A stretch of 64,000 nucleotides of DNA from Rhodospirillales bacterium (GCA_016214125.1 JACRPC010000031.1:45444-109443); one strand, 5' to 3'; positions 11,273 through 20,465 are shown, counted from the first letter of the stretch. Numbers and translations: made by a program. Notes: generated from the sequence alone by a model not told the origin.

Positions 11273-12109
11273 ATGAAAAACGCCCTGTCTCGAATTCCCG
11301 CAATCCTCGCCGCTTCCCTCCTCACCACGTCGCTTTTGGCCGGCTGCGCGACACCGCCCGCCGCCACCGACAAGGAGGCGATGGCCGAGTACGAGCAGGC
11401 CAACGATCCCGGCGAGCCCACCAACCGCGTCATCTTCCAGATCAATCAGGGGCTCGACAAGGGCGTCATCAAGCCGGTGGCCCAGGGCTACCGCGCCGTG
11501 GTGCCCTATCCGCTGCGCGACCGCGTCCGCGACTTCCTTTCCAACCTGCGCGAGCCCTGGACCTTTGTGAACGACGTGCTGCAGTTCGAATTCGGCCGCG
11601 CCGGCATCACGCTGGGCCGCTTCTGCTTCAACTCGACCTTCGGCATGCTGGGCATCGTCGACATCGCCACTTCGGCCGGGCTTGAAGGCCACACCGAGGA
11701 TTTCGGCCAGACCCTGGCGGTTTGGGGCATCGGCGAAGGGCCCTTCGTCACCCTGCCCTTCTTCGGCCCCTCCAACCCGCGCGACACGGTGGGTCTGGTG
11801 GTCGACAGCTTCCTCGACCCCTTTGGCATCTGGCTGGGCGGCTGGGTGCCCGACGAGGCCATGTGGGCCAAGACCGGGCTTACCGCCGTCGACAAGCGCG
11901 AGAAATATCTCGACCCCCTGGACGAGATCGAACGGACCTCGCTTGACTACTACGCCTCGCTGCGCAGCCTCTACCGCCAGCGCCGGGCCGAGGAGATCCG
12001 CAACGGCCAGAAGGCAAAGACGCTGCCGGCGCCCGGCATGACCTTCGATTTCGACGCGCCCGCCGACGACAAACCGGCCCCGTCCGGCCCGTCCGTCTCC
12101 CAGCGCTGA
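11273..12109 (+). CDS. mlaA: MlaA/VacJ family outer-membrane lipoprotein
   Basis: The 278-residue protein has a lipoprotein signal with the lipobox LLAGC (Cys about residue 25). The conserved MlaA core follows: ANDPGEPTNRVIFQINQGLD, RVRDFLSNLREPWTFVNDVLQ, FCFNSTFGMLGIVDIAT and EDFGQTLAVWG, then GPSNPRDTVGLVVDSFLDP. MlaA removes mislocalised phospholipids from the outer leaflet of the outer membrane and passes them to MlaC. The mlaC gene starts 4 nt downstream, so the two form an operon. The MlaFEDB inner-membrane ABC genes are not in the window. The C-terminus is Pro/Asp-rich and probably disordered. Confidence 0.95.
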   Translation: MKNALSRIPAILAASLLTTSLLAGCATPPAATDKEAMAEYEQANDPGEPTNRVIFQINQGLDKGVIKPVAQGYRAVVPYPLRDRVRDFLSNLREPWTFVNDVLQFEFGRAGITLGRFCFNSTFGMLGIVDIATSAGLEGHTEDFGQTLAVWGIGEGPFVTLPFFGPSNPRDTVGLVVDSFLDPFGIWLGGWVPDEAMWAKTGLTAVDKREKYLDPLDEIERTSLDYYASLRSLYRQRRAEEIRNGQKAKTLPAPGMTFDFDAPADDKPAPSGPSVSQR

Positions 12110-12113
12110 TGCG

Positions 12114-12761
12114 ATGACCCGTCGCTTTGTCCTGATCGCGGCCGCGCTGCTCGCCCTGCTGTTCGCCGTTCCGGCCGAGGCCGACGTCGGTTCCGACGCC
12201 AGCAAGTTCGTCTCCTCCCTGGCGCAGAACGCGATCGAAAAGATCGCCAAGGCGCAGTTGCCCGAAGACGAACGCACCCGCGTGCTGCGCACCATGCTGC
12301 ACGACAATTTCGACATGGGAGCGATCAACGCCTTCGTCACCGGGCGCTTCTGGCGCCAGGCCAGCGACGCCCAGAAGGCCGAATTCGCCAAGACCTTCGA
12401 GGACTATCTGGTCATCACCTGGTCGAAGCGCTTCAAGGATTACGGCGGCCAAACGATGGACGTGGTCGGCGCCCAACCGCCCGACGAAAGCGGCGCCATC
12501 TCGGTCGACACCCGCATCCTCGATCAGGGCAAGCCGATCTACAACGTCACCTGGCGGGTGCGCGCCAAGGATGGCGGCTTCAAGGCGGTCGACATCGTCG
12601 TCGAAGGGGTGAGCATGGCGATCACCCAGCGCTCCGATTTCCTGGCCAAATTGCAGCGCGACGGCATGGACGGCCTTCTGGTGGCGCTCAAGGAAAAAGT
12701 CGACGACATCCGCGCCGGCAAGATCGAGCCGCCGATGGCCGTCAAGCCCTCCGGAAAATAG
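12114..12761 (+). CDS. mlaC: MlaC-type periplasmic phospholipid-transport protein
   Basis: This 215-residue secreted protein has a signal peptide ending in VPAEAD (about residue 23) and the Tgt2/MlaC fold pattern. Landmarks are FVSSLAQNAIEKIA near the N-terminus, FDMGAINAFVTGRFWRQAS, then EFAKTFEDYLVITWSKRF, and a beta-rich part with YNVTWRVRAKDGGFKAVDIVVEGVSM. MlaC ferries phospholipids between the outer-membrane MlaA complex and the inner-membrane MlaFEDB transporter. It is coupled to mlaA (4-nt gap). The length is typical. Confidence 0.92.
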   Translation: MTRRFVLIAAALLALLFAVPAEADVGSDASKFVSSLAQNAIEKIAKAQLPEDERTRVLRTMLHDNFDMGAINAFVTGRFWRQASDAQKAEFAKTFEDYLVITWSKRFKDYGGQTMDVVGAQPPDESGAISVDTRILDQGKPIYNVTWRVRAKDGGFKAVDIVVEGVSMAITQRSDFLAKLQRDGMDGLLVALKEKVDDIRAGKIEPPMAVKPSGK

Positions 12762-12856
12762 GCGGCGGGGAGCGGCGAAGTTATCCACCGCCTCCGCCCT
12801 GGACGCCCCCAAAATCCCCGACTACTATGCCCTCCGCGTTTTCTGGGAGGTTCCCC

Positions 12857-13468
12857 GTGTTCCGCCTCATTCGTCCCCTTCTCGCCCTGCTGGCCCTCCT
12901 TCTCGTCCCTCTCGCCCCGGCCCAAGGCCAGGGCGCCGGGAAAGCGACGACCGACGAGATGCTGGCCGAACGCGTGCTCGGCAATCCCAAGGCGCCGATC
13001 ACCATCATCGAATATTTCTCGCTCACCTGCTCGCACTGCGCCGACTTCCACGTCAACACCCTGCCCCAGCTCAAGAAGGAATGGGTGGAGACCGGCAAGG
13101 CGCGTCTGGTGATGCGCGATTTCCCGCTCGACCGGGTGGCGCTGCACGGCGCCGTCCTGGCGCGCTGCCTGCCCGGCGACAAATACTTCGCCTTCGTCGA
13201 CATGCTGATGACCAGCCAGAAGCAATGGGCAAGCGCCCCCGACCCCCGGGTGGCGCTGAACGGCAACGCCCGACTGGCCGGCCTGTCGAAGGAGAAGATC
13301 GACGCCTGCGTGGCCGACACCGCGCTGACCGACGGCATCCTCGCCCGCCAGCTCGAGGGCCAGCAGAAATTCAAGATCCAGTCGACGCCCACCTTCGTCA
13401 TCGACGGCAAGACCTTCCCCGGCGCCATGCCCTTTGCCCAGTTCGACCGCATCCTCAAAGGGCAGTGA
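12857..13468 (+). CDS. DsbA-like periplasmic thiol:disulfide oxidoreductase
   Basis: I start this at a GTG preceded by GGGAGG at an ideal distance, giving 203 residues. An in-frame ATG 30 nt upstream would put the signal peptide too far from the N-terminus. The hydrophobic signal ends near APAQG. The thioredoxin-like domain has the redox motif CSHC in EYFSLTCSHCADFH, and near the C-terminus the cis-Pro loop QSTPTFVIDGKTFPGAM. This is the DSBA/thioredoxin_4 group, which oxidises or isomerises protein disulfides in the periplasm. The smc gene begins 10 nt after the stop, so they may share a transcript. Its specific partner is unknown. Confidence 0.88.
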   Translation: MFRLIRPLLALLALLLVPLAPAQGQGAGKATTDEMLAERVLGNPKAPITIIEYFSLTCSHCADFHVNTLPQLKKEWVETGKARLVMRDFPLDRVALHGAVLARCLPGDKYFAFVDMLMTSQKQWASAPDPRVALNGNARLAGLSKEKIDACVADTALTDGILARQLEGQQKFKIQSTPTFVIDGKTFPGAMPFAQFDRILKGQ

Positions 13469-13478
13469 GCCGCTTCGC

Positions 13479-16400
13479 ATGGTCCAGTTCGATCGCCTCC
13501 GCGTCGTCGGCTTCAAGTCCTTCGTCGAATCGACGGATCTGGCGATCGAAAACGGCATGACCGGGGTGGTCGGCCCCAACGGCTGCGGCAAATCGAATCT
13601 GGTCGAAGCCCTGAAGTGGGTGATGGGCGAGACCTCGGCCAAGCAGATGCGCGGCGCCGACATGGACGACGTTATCTTCGGCGGTTCGCAAGGCCGGCCG
13701 GCCCGCAACATGGCCGAGGTGGCGGTGGTGCTCGACAACCGCAGCCGCACCGCGCCCGCCATGTTCAACGACGCCGACGAACTCGAAGTCTCGCGCCGCA
13801 TCGAGCGCGGCCAGGGCTCGCTCTACAAGGTGAACGGCCGCGAGGTGCGGGCCCGCGACGTGGCGCTCCTCTTCGCCGACGCCGCCACCGGCGCCCGCTC
13901 GACCGCCCTGGTCAGCCAAGGCCGCATCGGCGCCATCATCAACGCCAAGCCGGCCGACCGGCGTTCGCTTCTCGAAGAAGCGGCCGGCATCGCCGGGCTG
14001 CATTCGCGGCGCCACGAGGCGGAAATCCGCCTGCGCGGCGCCGAATCGAACCTGGCCCGCCTGGAAGACGTGCTCGTCACCCTCGACGCCCAATTGCAGG
14101 CCCTGGTCAAGCAGGCCAGGCAGGCGGCGCGCTACCGCACCATCAGCGACCAGATCCGCACCGTCGAGGCCCGTCTGCTGCTGCGCCGCTGGGACGAGGC
14201 GGTCGGCGCGCTCGATCTGGCCCGCGACGCCCTGGCCGCCATCGATTCCGAGGTGGCGGAACGGACCGGCCGCGCCGCCCAGGCCGCCACCCGCCAGGCC
14301 GAGGCCGCCAGCGCCCTGCCGCCGCTTCGCCAGCACGAAGCCGAGGCGGCGGCCCGCCTGCAGCGCTTGCGGCTGGCCGGCGAGCAGCTCGACGCCGAGG
14401 AAGCCCGCATCGCCCAGGCGAGGCGCGATCTCGCCACCCGCTTGGCCCAGACCGCCGCCGATCTCGAACGCGAAGCCGCCCGCGCCGCCGACGCTCAGGA
14501 AGCCCTGGCCCGTCTGGCCGAGGAGGAGCGCTTGCTTCGGGCCGCCAGCCAAGGCGACGCCGAGGCCCAGGCCCTGGCCCGCGAGACCTTGTCCAAGGCC
14601 GCCCAGGCGGTCAACGAGCAGGAATCGGACCTGGCCCGGCTCACCGAGCGGGTGGCGGCCGAGGCGGCGCGCAAGACCGCGCTCGAGCGCCGCTTGGCCG
14701 AGATCGCCGAACGGATCGCCCGGCTGGAATCCCGCCAAAGCGAAGTGGCGGCCGCCATCGGCCGCGCCGAGACCGAGGCCGCCCAGGATGCCGAAGTGGT
14801 GGCGGCGCAGACCCGGCTTGACGCGGCGCGCCAGGCGCTCGAAGCCGCCCGCGCCCGCCTCGACCAGGCCGAGCGCCTGCGCGAAAGCGCCGACACCACC
14901 CGCGCCCAGGCCCGCGACGCCCTTTCCGCCGAAGAGGCCGCCGGCTCGCGCCTCAAGGCCGAAGCCGACGGTTTGACCGCGCTGTTGGCCGCCGGCGCCA
15001 AGGAAGGCACGCCGATCCTTGACGCCATTACGGTCGATCCCGGTTTCGAAACCGCCCTGGGTGCCGCGCTGGGCGAGGATCTGGAAGCGCCCATCGATCC
15101 CAATCAGCTTCATCACTGGGCGCTCCTTGCCCCTTACGCCGATCCGCCGGCCCTGCCCGAAGGTGTCACGCCCTTGGCGCACCATGTGCGGGCGCCCGCC
15201 GAACTGGCACGACGGCTGTCGCAGATCGGCCTGGTCGAGGACGGCGCCGCCTTGCGCGCGGCGCTCAAGCCCGGCCAGCGGCTGGTCAGCCGCTCCGGGG
15301 CGCTCTGGCGCTGGGACGGCTTCACCGTTGCCGCCGGCGCGCCTACGCCGGCCGCCACCCGTTTGGCCCAACGCAACCGTCTGGCCGAAATCGCCGTCGC
15401 CCGGACCGAGGCCGAGGGCCGTATTGCCCAGGCCCTGGCGTCGCTGGTCTCGGCGCAGACGGCCGCCGAATCGGCCCAGGAGGGCGCCCGCCTGGCCCGC
15501 GAGGCGCAAAAGGGCGCCGAGGGTGAAGTCGCCCAGGCCGGCCAACAACACACCCGTCTGCTCGAAAAGGCCGCCGAGCTGGCCGCCAGGCTGGGGGCGC
15601 TCAAGGCCCAGGCCGACCAGGCCGCCGCCGACAAGAACGAGGCCGAGACCCAGCACGCCGACACCGAGCGCGCGCTGGCCGAGCATCCCGATCCCGAGGC
15701 CGGCCGAGCCCAGATGGCCGGCTTGCGCGAAACCCTGACCGGCCTGCGTTCGGCGCTTCTGGAGGCGCGGGCCGGCCATGACCGCCTGATGCGCGAGGCC
15801 GGCGAACGCCAGCGCCGTCTGGAGGCGATCGGCCAGGAGCTTCTGTCCTGGACCAGCCGCGCCGAAAGCGCCCAGGGCCAGATCGCCGAACTGGAAGCCC
15901 GCCAAAACGCCGCCCGCGCCGAGGACGAGCGCCTGGCCGCCCTGCCGGCCGAGATCGCCGCCAAGCGGGCCGGCCTGCTCTCGGAAATCGGCGGCGCCGA
16001 CCGCGCCCGCCAGGAGGCCGCTGACCGTCTGGCCCAGGCGGAAACCGAGCAGGCCGAGGCCGACCGGGCGCTCAAAGAGGCCGAACAGACGCTGGCCCAG
16101 GCGCGCGAGGAGCGCGTGCGCCGCGAATCGGCGCTGGAGGCCGGCAAGCAGCTCTGCCGCACGGTGGCCGAGCGGGTCGCCGAGCGCCTGGAATGCACGC
16201 CGGAAACCATCGCCGAGACCTGCGGGCTCGATCCCGACGAGGTGCTGCCGCCCGTCGAGGATTTGGAACGCCGGTTGGAGCGGTTGGGCCGCGAGCGCGA
16301 GAACATCGGCCCGGTCAATCTGCGCGCCGAGGCCGAGGCCGAGGAATTGACCAAGCAGCTCGAATCGCTCAAGGCCGAACGCGAGGATCTGATCGCCGCC

Positions 16401-16934
16401 ATCGCCCGGCTGCGCCAGGGCATCGCCGAACTCAATCGCGAAGGGCGCGAGCGGCTGGTCGCCTCGTTCGAGGCGGTGGACCGCCATTTCCGCGAACTCT
16501 TCGTCCGCCTGTTCGGCGGCGGCCGCGCCCATCTGGCGCTCACCGAGGCCGAAGACCCGCTGGAAGCGGGCCTCGAGATCATGGCCAGCCCGCCCGGCAA
16601 ACGGTTGCAGGTGATGAGCCTGCTGTCGGGCGGCGAGCAGGCGATGACGGCGCTGGCCCTTCTCTTCGCCGTCTTCATGACCAACCCGGCGCCGATCTGC
16701 GTGCTCGACGAGGTCGACGCCCCCCTGGACGACGCCAACGTCGATCGCTTCTGCACCCTGCTGGCCGACATGATGCAGACCACTTCGACCCGCTTCCTGG
16801 TCGTCACCCACCACCGCATGACCATGGCCCGCATGGACCGGCTTTACGGCGTCACCATGCCCGAACGCGGAGTCTCCAAGCTGGTCTCGGTCGATCTCAA
16901 GACCGCCGAGACGCTGCGCAAGAAAGATTCCTAA
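13479..16934 (+). CDS. smc: chromosome segregation protein SMC
   Basis: The 1,151-residue ATPase is a full-length condensin. The N-terminal head has Walker A GPNGCGKSN (about 32-40) and the motif VSQGRIGAIINAKP. Two long Ala/Glu/Arg-rich coiled-coil arms flank a hinge at about 507-620. The C-terminal head has the ABC signature LLSGGEQAM (about 1049) and Walker B ICVLDEVDAPLDD (about 1075), followed by VVTHHRMTMARMDRLYGVTM. It compacts and separates chromosomes together with ScpA/ScpB, which are not in the window. The start is the ATG 10 nt after the dsbA-like stop; an in-frame ATG 45 nt upstream lies inside that gene. Confidence 0.96.
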   Translation: MVQFDRLRVVGFKSFVESTDLAIENGMTGVVGPNGCGKSNLVEALKWVMGETSAKQMRGADMDDVIFGGSQGRPARNMAEVAVVLDNRSRTAPAMFNDADELEVSRRIERGQGSLYKVNGREVRARDVALLFADAATGARSTALVSQGRIGAIINAKPADRRSLLEEAAGIAGLHSRRHEAEIRLRGAESNLARLEDVLVTLDAQLQALVKQARQAARYRTISDQIRTVEARLLLRRWDEAVGALDLARDALAAIDSEVAERTGRAAQAATRQAEAASALPPLRQHEAEAAARLQRLRLAGEQLDAEEARIAQARRDLATRLAQTAADLEREAARAADAQEALARLAEEERLLRAASQGDAEAQALARETLSKAAQAVNEQESDLARLTERVAAEAARKTALERRLAEIAERIARLESRQSEVAAAIGRAETEAAQDAEVVAAQTRLDAARQALEAARARLDQAERLRESADTTRAQARDALSAEEAAGSRLKAEADGLTALLAAGAKEGTPILDAITVDPGFETALGAALGEDLEAPIDPNQLHHWALLAPYADPPALPEGVTPLAHHVRAPAELARRLSQIGLVEDGAALRAALKPGQRLVSRSGALWRWDGFTVAAGAPTPAATRLAQRNRLAEIAVARTEAEGRIAQALASLVSAQTAAESAQEGARLAREAQKGAEGEVAQAGQQHTRLLEKAAELAARLGALKAQADQAAADKNEAETQHADTERALAEHPDPEAGRAQMAGLRETLTGLRSALLEARAGHDRLMREAGERQRRLEAIGQELLSWTSRAESAQGQIAELEARQNAARAEDERLAALPAEIAAKRAGLLSEIGGADRARQEAADRLAQAETEQAEADRALKEAEQTLAQAREERVRRESALEAGKQLCRTVAERVAERLECTPETIAETCGLDPDEVLPPVEDLERRLERLGRERENIGPVNLRAEAEAEELTKQLESLKAEREDLIAAIARLRQGIAELNREGRERLVASFEAVDRHFRELFVRLFGGGRAHLALTEAEDPLEAGLEIMASPPGKRLQVMSLLSGGEQAMTALALLFAVFMTNPAPICVLDEVDAPLDDANVDRFCTLLADMMQTTSTRFLVVTHHRMTMARMDRLYGVTMPERGVSKLVSVDLKTAETLRKKDS

Positions 16935-16943
16935 CGTTTTCTT

Positions 16944-16962
16944 GCCCCCCGGGGGCGCTTTT
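16944..16962 (+). terminator. possible terminator after smc
   Basis: GCCCCC-C-GGGGGC forms a compact GC hairpin 10 nt after the smc stop, followed by GCTTTT. The T-tract is short, so this is a weak intrinsic-terminator candidate. Confidence 0.4.
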
Positions 16963-17025
16963 CGCCCCTCTTTCAGCCACGTTTTCGCGTGATTCTCCAA
17001 AGACTTGAGGGGGAGGTTTTCGGGC

Positions 17026-17054
17026 TTGACAGGCCAAGGTGGCGCCGATATGGT
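17026..17054 (+). promoter_or_regulatory. sigma-70-type promoter of the atp operon
   Basis: A perfect -35 box TTGACA (17026-17031) is separated by exactly 17 bp from a -10-like TATGGT (17049-17054). Transcription would start near 17061 and give a ~60-nt leader before atpI. Confidence 0.7.
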
Positions 17055-17119
17055 GCGCTCCGCTTTCGGGGCGGTCGCCGCTACCCGGAAGGGGGATGCG
17101 TTTTTTGGGTGGAACGGCC

Positions 17120-17506
17120 ATGAACGATCGGTCCGACCCACCGAACCTTGCCGATCTCGACGCCCGGCTTCGCGCGCTGCGCCAGGCCGATTCGCAGGCG
17201 TCGGACGGTGCGTCTCCCGGCGGCGGCGGGGCTTCGATGGGCGGTTTGGGCGTGGCGATGCGAATCGGCGTCGAATTGGTTTCGGCGCTGGGGGTCGGGG
17301 TGGGGCTCGGTTATCTGCTCGACCGCTGGCTGGGCACCAAACCGTGGTTGATGTTGGTGTTCTTCTTCCTGGGCGCGGCCGCCGGCGTGCTCAATGTCTG
17401 GCGGGCGGTCAATCGCCAGGACGTGACGGTGGGGTTCAAACCGCCGGCCCGGGAAACGGACATCCCGAACGAGCAAGGCCCCGACGCGGGCAAGAGGCGA
17501 AGGTAG
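17120..17506 (+). CDS. atpI: ATP synthase protein I (AtpI family)
   Basis: The 128-residue membrane protein has two predicted transmembrane helices: about 45-65, with VAMRIGVELVSALGVGVGLG, and about 75-95, with MLVFFFLGAAAGVLNV. An Asp-rich polar N-terminus and a charged C-terminus flank them. This is the AtpI/F0F1 assembly-factor family, which helps assemble the c-ring. It is the first gene of the FO operon behind a clear promoter and 7 nt before atpB. The start at 17120 avoids the longer in-frame ORF, whose N-terminus overlaps the promoter. Confidence 0.9.
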   Translation: MNDRSDPPNLADLDARLRALRQADSQASDGASPGGGGASMGGLGVAMRIGVELVSALGVGVGLGYLLDRWLGTKPWLMLVFFFLGAAAGVLNVWRAVNRQDVTVGFKPPARETDIPNEQGPDAGKRRR

Positions 17507-17513
17507 AACGTCA

Positions 17514-18236
17514 GTGGCAAGCCCACTTCACCAATTCGAGATCAAGACCCTGGTGCCGATCAAGATCGGCGGGATCGATCTTTCCTTCACCAATTCGGCG
17601 CTGTTCATGGCGCTGGCGGTGGCGGCGGTGACCTTCTTCTTCGTCCAGGGCATGAAGGGGCGCAGCGTCGTTCCCGGCCGCTGGCAATCGCTGGCCGAAC
17701 TGACCTACGAATTCGTCGCCGGCATGCTGAAGGACAATGTGGGCGCCGAGGGGCGCAAGTTTTTTCCCTTCGTCTTCACCCTCTTCACCTTCATCCTGTT
17801 TGGCAACCTCCTGGGCCTGCTGCCCTACAGCTTCACCTTCACCAGCCACATCATCGTGACCTTCGCGCTCGCCTGCGCGTCGTTCCTCTTGGTCACCCTG
17901 GTCGGCCTGGCCCGCCACGGCCTGCATTTCTTCTCGCTCTTCGTGCCCTCGGGGGTGTCGCCGGTCCTCTTGCCGCTGATGATCCCGATCGAGATCGTCT
18001 CCTATCTCTCGCGGCCGGTGAGCCTCTCGGTTCGTCTTTTCGCCAACATGATGGCGGGCCACACCATGATGAAGGTGTTCGCCGGCTTCATTCTGCCGCT
18101 CGGCGTTTTCGGCATCGCGCCGTTCGCCATCGACGTCGCGCTCACCGGTTTCGAGTTCGGCATCGCCATCATCCAGGCCTACATCTTCACCGTGCTCACC
18201 TGCCTTTACCTGCACGACGCCGTGCATCTCCATTAA
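17514..18236 (+). CDS. atpB: FO ATP synthase subunit a
   Basis: The 240-residue integral membrane protein starts with GTG. It carries the subunit-a signatures: LFGNLLGLLPYSFTFTSHI and the essential Arg helix in LSRPVSLSVRLFANMMAGH. It ends with FGIAIIQAYIFTVLTCLYL. Subunit a forms the proton half-channels and contacts the c-ring; the Arg in VRLFAN is the residue that interacts with the c-subunit carboxylate. It lies between atpI and atpE as usual in alphaproteobacteria. Confidence 0.97.
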   Translation: MASPLHQFEIKTLVPIKIGGIDLSFTNSALFMALAVAAVTFFFVQGMKGRSVVPGRWQSLAELTYEFVAGMLKDNVGAEGRKFFPFVFTLFTFILFGNLLGLLPYSFTFTSHIIVTFALACASFLLVTLVGLARHGLHFFSLFVPSGVSPVLLPLMIPIEIVSYLSRPVSLSVRLFANMMAGHTMMKVFAGFILPLGVFGIAPFAIDVALTGFEFGIAIIQAYIFTVLTCLYLHDAVHLH

Positions 18237-18280
18237 GGCCGGAAACGGGTTTTTCAGTCCAACGCCAACGGTAAGGAACA

Positions 18281-18511
18281 ATGACGATGGAAGTTGCAGC
18301 AGCTAAGTTGATTGGCGCCGGCCTGGCCGTGATCGGCCTGGGTGGCGTCGGCGCCGGTATCGGCCAGATCTTTGCGACCCTGGTCTCGTCGGTGGCCCGC
18401 AATCCGGCCGCCAAGTCGCAGGTTCAGGGTCTGGCCTTCATCGGCTTCGCCCTGGTCGAGGCGGTGGCGCTCTACGCGCTGGTGATCGCCTTCCTGATCC
18501 TGTTCGGCTAA
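18281..18511 (+). CDS. atpE: FO ATP synthase subunit c
   Basis: The 76-residue proteolipid has two transmembrane helices. The first has [24 protein letters not shown]. The polar loop ARNPAAKSQ follows, then the second helix [19 protein letters not shown]. The proton-carrying carboxylate is the Glu in ALVEAVALY. The absence of an extended polar ion-binding signature fits a proton-type rather than a sodium-type ring. It sits directly downstream of atpB in the FO operon and begins 44 nt after its stop. Confidence 0.97.
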   Translation: MTMEVAAAKLIGAGLAVIGLGGVGAGIGQIFATLVSSVARNPAAKSQVQGLAFIGFALVEAVALYALVIAFLILFG

Positions 18512-18580
18512 GTTCGGTTCGGTCGGGCCCACCCACCCCGACGGGGCGGGCGGGCCGCGTTCCGCCCCGGGAGCACGCCC

Positions 18581-19069
18581 ATGCCGCAATTGGATGTAGC
18601 GACCTTTCCCTCCCAGCTCTTCTGGCTGGCGGTGTCGTTCGCGGTGCTTTACGTCATCCTCGCCACCTTGGTGATGCCCCGGGTGGGCACGGTGCTCGAC
18701 GAGCGCCAGCGCCGCATCGACGACAGTCTCGATCGCGCCGCCCAGCTAAAAAGCGAGGCCGAGGCGGCGGTCGCCGCCTACGAGAAGGCGCTGGCCGAGG
18801 CCCGCGCCAAGGCGCACGACACGCTGCGCGACGCCCAGGCCCGGCTTCAGGCCGAGACCGACGGCAGGCTCAAGGCGCTGGCCGAGCGCTTGGGCGACGA
18901 GGTTAAGGCCGCCGAAGCCCGCATCGCCCAGGCCCGCGACCAGGCCCTGCAGGGCGTGCGCGCCCTTGCCGCCGAGACCGCCGGCCAACTGGCCCGCAAG
19001 CTTGCCGGCGCCGACATCGACGCCGCCAAGCTCGATCAGGCGGTCGGCCGCGCTTTGGGAGGTTCGTGA
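18581..19069 (+). CDS. atpF': FO ATP synthase subunit b'
   Basis: The 162-residue protein has one N-terminal membrane anchor ([25 protein letters not shown]). A long charged helix rich in Ala/Glu/Arg follows, the typical peripheral-stalk coiled coil, with [20 protein letters not shown] near its start. The presence of two different b-type genes in tandem is characteristic of alphaproteobacteria and phototrophs. It overlaps atpF by 1-4 nt. With b it forms the heterodimeric stator linking FO to F1 delta. Confidence 0.95.
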   Translation: MPQLDVATFPSQLFWLAVSFAVLYVILATLVMPRVGTVLDERQRRIDDSLDRAAQLKSEAEAAVAAYEKALAEARAKAHDTLRDAQARLQAETDGRLKALAERLGDEVKAAEARIAQARDQALQGVRALAAETAGQLARKLAGADIDAAKLDQAVGRALGGS

Positions 19070-19599
19070 TGATCGCTCCCGCCCACGCCGCCAGCGCCGC
19101 CGGCGCCGCGCCGGCCTTCTGGCAGGCCCCGGAATTCTGGGTGGCGCTGGCCTTCGTGGTCATGGTGGGGGCGGCGTTCCGTCCCATCGCCCGCGCCATC
19201 GCCTCGGCGCTCGACATTCGGGCCGAGAAGATCCGCAGCCGCATCGAGGAAGCCCAGAAGCTTCAGGAAGACGCCAAGGAGATGCTGGCCACCTACCAGC
19301 GCAAGAGCCGCGACGCCATGAAGGAGGCCGAGGCCATCCTCGACCACGCCAAGGCCGAGGCCAAGCGCTTGGCCGAACAGGCCGGGCGCGATCTTGAGGA
19401 TTCGATCAAGCGGCGCGAGCAGCAGGCCAAGGACCGCATCGCTCAGGCCGAACTCCAGGCGGTGAAGGAAGTGCGCCATCTGGTGGTCGATGTCGCGGTG
19501 GCGGCGGCCGAGCAGGTGCTGCGGGAGAATCTTACCGCGGCCCAGGCCAAGGCCCTGGTCGACCAGGCGATCAAGGATGTCGGCGCCAAGCTGAACTGA
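19069..19599 (+). CDS. atpF: FO ATP synthase subunit b
   Basis: The 176-residue protein has an Ala-rich N-terminus and one transmembrane segment ([21 protein letters not shown]). A long amphipathic helix follows, with [20 protein letters not shown] and many Lys/Glu/Ala heptads. It is the second stator b-type subunit and the last gene of the FO operon; an intrinsic terminator follows. The ATG overlaps the b' stop (TGATG); a GTG one codon earlier is an alternative start. F1 genes are elsewhere, as in other Rhodospirillales. Confidence 0.95.
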   Translation: MIAPAHAASAAGAAPAFWQAPEFWVALAFVVMVGAAFRPIARAIASALDIRAEKIRSRIEEAQKLQEDAKEMLATYQRKSRDAMKEAEAILDHAKAEAKRLAEQAGRDLEDSIKRREQQAKDRIAQAELQAVKEVRHLVVDVAVAAAEQVLRENLTAAQAKALVDQAIKDVGAKLN

Positions 19600-19624
19600 G
19601 CGTAGGGCGCGTCGTCGTCGTCGA

Positions 19625-19652
19625 AAAGCCGGGCTTTGGCCCGGCTTTTTTG
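19625..19652 (+). terminator. intrinsic terminator of the atp FO operon
   Basis: The arms AAGCCGGGC and GCCCGGCTT around a TTTG loop are followed by TTTTTTG. This strong rho-independent terminator lies 26 nt after the atpF stop. Confidence 0.88.
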
Positions 19653-19677
19653 TTGGGAGGGCGCCAGGGGGAAGGGG

Positions 19678-20055
19678 TTAGGGTTTGCCCAGGCGCTTTT
19701 CGTAATCGACGCCGGGCTGGGGATTGTATTTGGCGGCCACCCCGCGCCGTTCGGTTTCGTGGCGGTAGAGCATGGCGTCCATCTCGCGCTGATACTCGGC
19801 GCGGATCGGCTCGCGCTCCTCGCGCGGCTTGTCTTTCATCAGGGCTTCGTAGCGGGTGACCAGCGCCTTGCGCTCGGCCTTCTGCTTGGCCTCCAGCTCC
19901 AAGATGGCGGCCTTGAGGCCGTCGCGGTTGGCCTCGATCCGCTGGCGGCGCTCGCGCGCCTCGTCATGGATCGATTTGCCCTCGGCGGCCCAGGCCGTGG
20001 AGAGGGGCCAAAGCACCAATCCGGCCAAGGCCAAGGTCCGCACCGCGCGCATCAT
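19678..20055 (-). CDS. small secreted coiled-coil protein of unknown function
   Basis: The 125-residue product starts at the first of two tandem ATGs after GGTGGAAGC. It has a Sec signal ending in STAWAAEG (about residue 22). The rest is a highly charged helix (Lys/Arg/Glu/Ala, with ARERRQRIEANRDGLKAAI and KQKAERKALVTRYEALMKD) that looks like a coiled coil. A short C-terminal tail, KYNPQPGVDYEKRLGKP, follows. No family was recognised. It converges with the atp operon, and rpmJ lies upstream on the same strand. Confidence 0.7.
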   Translation of the reverse strand: MMRAVRTLALAGLVLWPLSTAWAAEGKSIHDEARERRQRIEANRDGLKAAILELEAKQKAERKALVTRYEALMKDKPREEREPIRAEYQREMDAMLYRHETERRGVAAKYNPQPGVDYEKRLGKP

Positions 20056-20149
20056 GCTTCCACCCAATTCGTCTGAAGGTCGGCCAAAGACTAGCACAAG
20101 GTGCGGCCGGGCTTCGACATCCGACCGCCAAGGCATCCGCTCCTCACAA

Positions 20150-20178
20150 AACCGCGCCCTTTTTCAAGGGCGCGATAA
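20150..20178 (-). terminator. hairpin downstream of rpmJ
   Basis: CGCGCCCT and AGGGCGCG flank a 5-6 nt loop. Read on the minus strand the hairpin is followed by GGTTTTGTG. It lies about 50 nt past the rpmJ stop and could end rpmJ transcription. Confidence 0.5.
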
Positions 20179-20224
20179 GGAGAGAGAACCGATATTTTCT
20201 TGTGGAGAGCTCGAGATCCCGGCG

Positions 20225-20350
20225 CTAGCCCTGTCGGGCTTTCATGCGCGGGTTGGTCTTGTTGATGATGTAGACGCGGCCCTTGCGGCGTACGATCCGG
20301 CAGTTCTTGTCGCGCGTCTTCGCCGATTTGAGGGAATTGCGAATCTTCAT
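20225..20350 (-). CDS. rpmJ: 50S ribosomal protein L36 (single-cysteine, zinc-independent form)
   Basis: This 41-residue ORF begins [20 protein letters not shown] and ends with PRMKARQG. It matches the short L36 of alphaproteobacteria: basic, with the motif [15 protein letters not shown]. Only one Cys is present, so the zinc-ribbon ligands of canonical L36 are missing (the C-minus or YkgO-like form). It is monocistronic here, away from other ribosomal genes. A hairpin follows, and a divergent secreted-protein gene lies upstream. Confidence 0.95.
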   Translation of the reverse strand: MKIRNSLKSAKTRDKNCRIVRRKGRVYIINKTNPRMKARQG

Positions 20351-20417
20351 GGGGATAGCTCGTCCAAATCATCAAAAGCGTGAAACCGAGCCGGACCTTA
20401 GCCGCCCGTTCCGCCGC

Positions 20418-20446
20418 TTGTCAACCCACTGCATATTGTGTGTTAT
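20418..20446 (+). promoter_or_regulatory. candidate promoter for the secreted-protein gene at 20466
   Basis: TTGTCA (20418-20423), a 17-bp spacer, then TGTTAT (20441-20446). The site is divergent from rpmJ. The leader to the ATG at 20466 would be short, about 12 nt including the GGAGG. Confidence 0.4.
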
Positions 20447-20465
20447 GAGGGGGTGGAGGGCCTGC

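Noticed and set aside
13455..17141. 1,228-residue open frame antisense to smc
   Set aside because: It is low-complexity Gly/Leu/Ala sequence that mirrors the coiled coils of SMC; no domain or ribosome site is seen.
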